NCBI RefSeq assembly: GCF_039555335.1
Contig: NC_092628.1
Location: forward strand, 33,502,965-33,566,964
Length of the DNA stretch: 64,000 bases
Reading direction: 5' to 3'
Source of the DNA: Amphiura filiformis
Taxonomy: Eukaryota; Echinodermata; Ophiuroidea; Amphilepidida; Amphiuridae
Each line of letters starts with the position of its first letter. Position 1 is the first letter of the stretch. The position numbers and the translations under genes are program-made. Of the stretch, positions 58,180-64,000 are shown piece by piece. The notes below the pieces were generated by a model. It made no database searches, was not told where the DNA came from, and saw nothing but the letters and a program-made list of their open reading frames with translations.

Positions 58180-61100
58180 TTAAGCTGTGCGAAATAAAAT
58201 CCTGTCCAAATCTTCCATTTCAACCTTCCTGGTAGAAGTTGACTTTTCTTCGGATGGCACCCCAGCATATTTGCAGTCAGGCGTTTGAACTGTTTGTTTA
58301 GGTGCGTTGTAAAAGCGGGTAAACCCTTCCTCCTCGATAAAGCTTAGAACTTCATCTTTGAATCGTGCATTAAACTCTTGTACGTTACGAGCCAGAACAA
58401 AGAGGGTTAGTCGATTTGAATCTGTCACAACTGCATATTGGTAGAGAGGAACACTGGGGTAACTTTCTTCAAGTGGTCCAAGTTTTATAATCCAATCTGA
58501 AACGAAAGGTGCAAAATAATAAATAAGAAAGTATACAATGTATGTCAAGTTTCAAACTGAAATACATGTAGTAACTCTGGCGCTTAGCTATAATGGGATT
58601 GAGACGCACATTTGCAGGTTTACGTGTCTATAACTCTGTGTATCGATGATTTGCTCAAAACCCTTTACACTTTTGTGGATGGAGCTCTTCATGTTTGCAT
58701 GTTTTAAAAGCGTTCGATAGTAAGCACATAATCATGCTAACTGTCGAGTTTTTACAGTAGAGGACTGGATTTTGCCGGTTAGTATCGGTTTTGGTCACTG
58801 TTACACCAACCCGAATCTTATTACAGCTCATTCAAATAATCAGCAAAGACTACACTGTCTAGAGGGGCTCTGCTCACTGCCGGCTTTATCCATTTTAAAC
58901 ATTAAATGTGGGATCGCTGTGTGTGTATATATATTTATGTGCAGCGGAAAATGTTAACCTTTTGTAAAAAAACGTTAACTCTTAAGCTTCTTTGTCCCGG
59001 GTTCTTTGTATCCCCCTCCTCACCCCTTCCGACTGATACCATATCCGGCTTGAAATGTAAGGGGGGGGGGGGGGTCTGCCTGAATTGTCAAAAAGTGGCT
59101 GAAAAGAACAAAAATGGGTAATTTTGCCGGGGGATACATACGCGTCCCCTTGCCCTGCCCCACCCTACCCCCGGGATCGACGCCCATATGACTGATACGC
59201 CATGCACTGATATTTAAAGGGAAGATTGGAATGCCATCTTTCCCAGGGAAAGCAACCAGCAGGTCCAGACCATGGCCAGATAACATGAGTAGGTTTATTT
59301 TACCTTGAAGGCATGGACACTGACAGTCTTGCAAAAATGGGCCAACTTTCCCTAGACCATCCAATATGCTATGAATTAGTAGGACTACAACTGCTCTACT
59401 GGTCAGTTTATACTCTTATTTTTACATCTGTTATTTTTATATGAAGCTTTAACTTACATTCGCCAGGTGGTCCTCCAACACTCGGAAATATAACGGCGAG
59501 TTTTGCTGGTTCCTTGGGGTCAGGCATGTAAGCAAATCCATTAATTACTGTGCTATTCTCACTCTCTGGGCTTCCGAGTCGTGCGTTGTTTTCTACGGAA
59601 ACAGTACCATCAAGGTTCAAACCATCTAGCGAAAGAGAAAAAAAATCCTCAATTCATTTCAAATTTGAAAAAGTTTCAAGATAATTTTAATACGTTACAC
59701 ACACCTTTATGTTTCTTAAGCATTGAGGGGGTACGGGACAAAGTGAACTAGATTACTACATGACATATAATAAGCACTAATGTGCAAAATTTATAGGAAA
59801 AAAAACCGCTTCCACGGTTTTTCTTTTTTACTACGAGCTTAAAACTGAGGTAGTGATAGTAGGGGAGGGAACACTCAACACAAATGACCCCGGCAAATGA
59901 CCAAACGGGCGGCTCCCTGAAATACCCTGTGTTTTTACATTTAGGGAGAGTGGGGTTAGTATAAAAATCACGGAAGAAGCCTGGAATTAGGCAGTATTTT
60001 TGTCTAATTTATTATACAAATGGGTCATTGTGTGGATTTCTACTATTATACTAGGCCTACCGTTTATATTCCAGAAAAATACAGCACTAATTTTTTGGAA
60101 TTAATGAAAATATCATCTTATTTTGCCAAATGAAACATAGTTTAATCTTAATCCTTTAGTTAGTTCTGGCAATAGAAATGTTTGGAAATAAGGGCTAAAA
60201 ACATGCGTTTTTAAAGTTGTGCAAAGAGCCAAAGACTAATTTCAAGTTACGCATTCATAACCAATTATCAAAAATAACCTAAAATATTTGAAGGCTACGA
60301 TATGAATGGGTCATATTCTACGGTACTGTAAATTCGGCTATTACCCAGTTTCACAAACTTACAATCGGCAGTTACACACACGTTGTCCCTTTCAAAGGTT
60401 GAAAACACAAACCGATTGGCATACATCTATAATTAAAAGAAAATAACGCAAATTAAAAAAATGAAGGCAGTTGCTAAAAAGAAGAAGAATAGAAATTCCA
60501 TTTAAAAGGGAAAGCCGGGTTCATTGGGTAGTACTATTGATTTGTTGGGAGTGGCCTTTCTTTTCCTTGTTCTTCCCTTAATTCTTTCTGTTCTCTTCAT
60601 AGGCCAACATGTTTATATAAGCTTTTAAGGCTTGGCTTAAGCATTTTGCTTGAGCCTGGTCCAATCAGGACCCAAGCGTGGGTCCACCCAGACCGACCGG
60701 TTAAACAAAGAAGAAACAAACATACAGAAAAGGGACCGCTATATATTATAGGCCTATTATTCATATATCGATTTTGACTTCGCTGCCGGATTCGCTGCAC
60801 GTGGTAGGGCTATCGGTCAATGCAAAGTATATAGGGAGCCTTTTCTACATCGAGTCTTTTCTTGTATAGACGTTCTGGGTTTTTTCCATTTATATAAAAA
60901 GTCCACATTAGACACCAAAGTTTATTTTAGAAAATAAAACATTAGATTACCATAAAAACGATACAGTAAAGTTTGGCGGGGTCTAATATAATTTTTACAT
61001 AGATTATCACCATCTTTTCAATCTTAATTTTCACTAAAATAAAAAAATGGCGTATAGGCTATAAAATTAAAATAAAACGCCTACTTTACCTTCTAAACCA

Positions 61101-61767
61101 CATCAACTGTACCACGATTGGGTATATCGCGAATCGTTATATATGATGTTGATGTATACAGTTACTACATATAGGCCCTACTAGTATTCTTTTTATACAT
61201 AATGTTTCAATTTTCAGTTATACAAAATTTAACGAAAACCCTCCCACTCGGCTATTATATTTAGAGATCCTTTGACTGTTCTTTGAGACAGTGACGTGGC
61301 CAACGGAGGCAGAAGAAAATTAAAGTTAAAAGTGCCCCCTGACAAAAAATGAAAGAGAGAATCAGAAACTTGAGGCAAAGGAAAAGAACATTTTCCACCA
61401 AAATGCACAGTGAACCCGATAAAAGGCCAAAATATTGTAAAATGCCAAATTTTAGCATGTTTCTGTACTGTCTGCACCCGGGGTCTGCACACAGAAAAAT
61501 TATCAAGTGCACATTCATCATGTTCATCCGCCATGTCTATAAGAGGTTCGTAGATATGCTTAGACTACCAACTATCATTTATTTAGAACATAAAATGGCA
61601 CTTACCTGGTACCATCTTCCAAGATAGTTGGGTAAATCTACACTACTAACGGTAACAGGTGGTGCAGCGACGTTGATATCAGATGGAGAAACCGGCATCA
61701 AGTTATCCAAAGGTTTGGCATTTACAATACCGAGATACAGAACTAAAGCAAGTATCTGTGCTTTCAT
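58180..61767 (-). CDS. Secreted lipocalin (apolipoprotein D/Blc-like), complete four-exon gene
   Basis: Lipocalins are secreted beta-barrels that carry small hydrophobic ligands. Coding exons on the minus strand are 61767-61606, 60426-60363, 59625-59458 and 58496-58180, with phases 0, 1, 1, giving 236 aa. Residues 1-17 (MKAQILALVLYLGIVNA) form a signal peptide. The lipocalin signature GRWYQ is at 50-54. C71 (NVCVTAD) and C206 (TPDCKY) are placed to form the usual disulfide. YWIIKLGP, YQYAVVTD and LFVLARN mark later strands and the conserved C-terminal Arg region. The ~30-residue linker before the barrel and the ~30-residue charged tail (STSTRKVEMEDLDRILF) make it longer than typical lipocalins (about 170-190 aa). 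The start is the first ATG, preceding the signal peptide. ATTAAA at about 57982 (complement) could end the transcript. The ligand is unknown. Confidence 0.9.
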
Positions 61768-61820
61768 GGTGGACTTATTTGCAGCTATACTATTTGAAAT
61801 TTAAAATGTCTAAGGAACAG

Positions 61821-61828
61821 TTATATAG
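61821..61828 (-). promoter_or_regulatory. TATA-like box of the lipocalin gene
   Basis: CTATATAA on the minus strand, 54-61 bp upstream of the lipocalin ATG. That is consistent with a short 5' UTR and a TATA-dependent, possibly tissue-restricted promoter. Inferred from position and motif only. Confidence 0.55.
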
Positions 61829-62039
61829 GGCATACACTTAAACGACTGGTTCGTACTGCTCCTTCTTGACAATAAATAGACAAACCGTATAACGTCTTTA
61901 ATCACGTGTTTTATAACCGAATCAACGATTAAGATAAAACAGATTAAGCAAATAATGTACATGAGATTGGAAAACTGTAATCACGTTCAGACTGTCGGTG
62001 ATAACTTGTATAACTTGTTATGTAAGTAGCTGTAAGTTA

Positions 62040-62365
62040 TGAGGTCTTTTTGAGAAAAAAACCGCGTACCTTCATTACGAAAGGTCAACATTTTTAAATG
62101 ATCGTCGGCTTTTACTCCAAGTTATATACACTTTAAGTACATGTCATTAGATTAATTAAGTTTACTTCGAGGAATATTGAATATCAGAAAACAAATAAAT
62201 AAATATCAAATTTTAATAATTTGCCATAGAATTTGTATTATATCACGAATTTCAAAAAATCTAAAATATTTTATATCAGAAGGACATTCCTCGTATTCAG
62301 AATGCAATTCGATATGCTATGTCCAATAAAAATACTGTGCAAACGTTGCTATGTGAGCCCTTTAA
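62040..62365. repeat. Half copy of the TTAA foldback MITE
   Basis: Matches one arm of the elements at 9939 and 11778 (GATCGTCGGCTTTTACTCC, CATTCCTCGTATTCAGAATG) and ends near CCCTTTAA. The opposite arm is missing, so the copy is presumably immobile. Confidence 0.72.
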
Positions 62366-63940
62366 AGCTATTTTAATACATCATTTTAAGCTATTTTAAA
62401 TAGGGCCTACATCATGTTAAAACTTAACATTTAAAAATGTTTTAATACATCATTTTAACCTATTTTAAATGTAGACGACACATAATCTCTTGAACTGGGC
62501 GTATTTATGTACAAGAATCCCATACACAGATGCATGAGATGAGCTACCTAATACATTTTAATTAGTATTTTGCAAAACGTTCTGTTATCCATGACTAACC
62601 AGACAACACAAATTAATGATATCTAACAGTGAACAAAAAATAAAAAGAACTTTTCCGACCATTACATTCGAATGAGCGGGCCCATTCTTTGGAAATCTCT
62701 AGAGAAGAAAATAAAAAAGCTCAAAGTCCGTAAAACATTTCTGCAAACAGCTTAAACAAAATCTTATCTCTAAGTACAATTAGACCCTTCTCGAGCACAG
62801 TCATGTGCCACAGTCATGGCTGTTAGTCCTTCAAATCACTGTGTTAGTCTTTTGGGGCGCCCGCTACGGCAGCGTAGCGTGCCTGAACTTTTTGTCGGGA
62901 GAGGTGCAAGAAAAACAACTGACCAATGATCATTATCCACATATCAAATGCAACCCCGGCCCCTGGGTACCCGGGGATGGCCGGGTCAATCGAGATGATA
63001 ATAGCAACCATAGTGGAAGGCTTGTATTTGACCTTCTTATGAATCCAATTTTGTGGCGAGAAGTTGAAAAGGTAAGGTATATTTCAAGGAATTTGGGTTC
63101 AAAAATTCCACAAAAATCATCATTTCCGTAGATATGCCATATAGGAGCACAACTTGACAATAAACTGAACTATTTAAACCCAAAGGACGCGCTGAATACA
63201 CATAAATGTGTGTTTCCTTTCTAACGGAGTGGTTGCAGAACTCTTTTTTGTCAAAGAAAAGTTGGACAATTTATGAATTTTGATTGGCAAAATAGCGAAA
63301 GGAAATAGACTTTTCCAACCATGTAAAACTACACTGCATTGTTGACATGGTCGACATACATTAAGGCATATGCACGTCCTCAAAGTGGGAGGTAAGTACT
63401 ATAATTATTTGTTTAAAGTGCTCAACATACCAGCAAAAAGTCATGGGGTAATCAGAGAACAGGGACTTTGTGAAATAGTGGGTACAAAAAAAAGTGCGTG
63501 AGCCGATATGCAACATCAAATATACAAGCCGATTTACGTAATTTCCCATGACCTTACAGAAGTGATCATACTCAAATCCCGGGACTCAACTATAAAACTA
63601 TAGAGTTTGGTCATTGATATGCACCATCAATTGTGTAATTGTGATCAATATTGCTAGGCAAACAATCACAGCAAACATGCCAAAATCCTCCCATTTCTCC
63701 TCAATTTAAAAATAAATTTCCCCACTCCTAGGCCTTAGTGAACCAGGTGCGTACTTTCATCAAGTTGTAGCTAATAAAACTAACGACATGTCAATATTAT
63801 TTAAGTGATTTATATTAACCTATTACCTATCATTCTAAATAAATTGTAGGCACCTGTGTGCATTTTGTGCAACTTTGCAGAGTTTTATCCGTGTTTTTGC
63901 ACTCTGATTAACAGTTTTAAATCGTTAACTTCGCACTAGC
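62366..63940. other. Intergenic region, no gene supported
   Basis: The longest frame (about 62784-63131, +) has no in-frame ATG near its start and no family resemblance, although a GTAAGG donor-like site lies at 63072. Nothing else was recognised. Confidence 0.4.
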
Positions 63941-64000
63941 CAGGCCCGTACGCAGGATTTTTTTGGGGGTGGGGGTGCTGATTTGGTAAAAAGTGGACTT
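63941..64000. repeat. Start of a CAGGCCCGTACGCAGG dispersed repeat, cut by the window end
   Basis: CAGGCCCGTACGCAGGATTT followed by a T run and G-rich sequence resembles the CAGACCCGTAGCC-type termini seen at 2878. The rest lies outside the window. Confidence 0.5.

Noticed and set aside
62784-63131. Plus-strand frame with a signal-peptide-like start (SWLLVLQITVLVFWG)
   Set aside because: There is no in-frame ATG before the hydrophobic stretch, and no acceptor was seen, so a secreted-protein first exon is not supported.

Overview
This window is eukaryotic nuclear DNA. It is AT-rich, its genes are split by GT/AG introns, and foldback transposons and minisatellites occupy much of the rest. The protein sequences and the style of the repeats (frequent TAGGCCTA, polyG/polyC-edged repeats, short inverted-repeat elements) suggest a marine invertebrate deuterostome such as an echinoderm or hemichordate. 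That assignment is an inference. All exon models were read by eye from open frames, splice consensus, phase continuity and remembered protein families. No alignment or transcript data were available.

Layout. Bases 1-16,244 hold no gene I can support: short inverted-repeat elements, a 1.1 kb array of palindromic TATCTTC/GAAGATA units, and three blocks of a 26-32 bp minisatellite, two of them separated by a nested transposon. At 16,245-21,794 (+) lies a complete five-exon gene for the histone-fold protein CENP-X (81 aa). At 25,685-35,895 (+) lies a complete six-exon GDE1-type glycerophosphodiester phosphodiesterase (343 aa, active site intact). At 43,164-50,631 (+) lies a tandem paralogue with the same intron phases (about 399 aa) whose HR catalytic pair and one metal-binding Glu are replaced. 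At 58,180-61,767 (-) lies a four-exon secreted lipocalin (236 aa) with a TATA-like box upstream. A two-exon candidate for a small membrane protein begins at 52,369 (+). An orphan terminal exon encoding a membrane segment lies at 38,375-38,537.

Mobile DNA. Several non-autonomous elements have recognisable target duplications: 8-bp, hAT-like (2,878; 17,915; 23,802; 26,336; 41,471), TTAA (9,939; 11,778; 22,708; 26,157; 27,609), and TA (21,042; 30,305; 44,275; 46,153). A non-LTR retrotransposon remnant at 41,320-42,058 is split by one of them. Two larger structures stand out. One is a 2.4 kb inverted-repeat element carrying eight same-strand copies of a TTCGTGGGTAAC-like motif (46,153-48,526). 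The other is a 2.7 kb composite at 55,279-57,965 with the order A-B-A'-B', in which the inverted copy is circularly permuted relative to the direct copy.

Functionally the genes are independent: kinetochore/DNA repair (CENP-X), membrane glycerophospholipid metabolism (GDE1 pair) and extracellular small-ligand transport (lipocalin). Only the two GDE1 genes are related, by tandem duplication. The strongest biological lead is the second GDE1 copy, a probable pseudoenzyme kept as an apparently intact gene.
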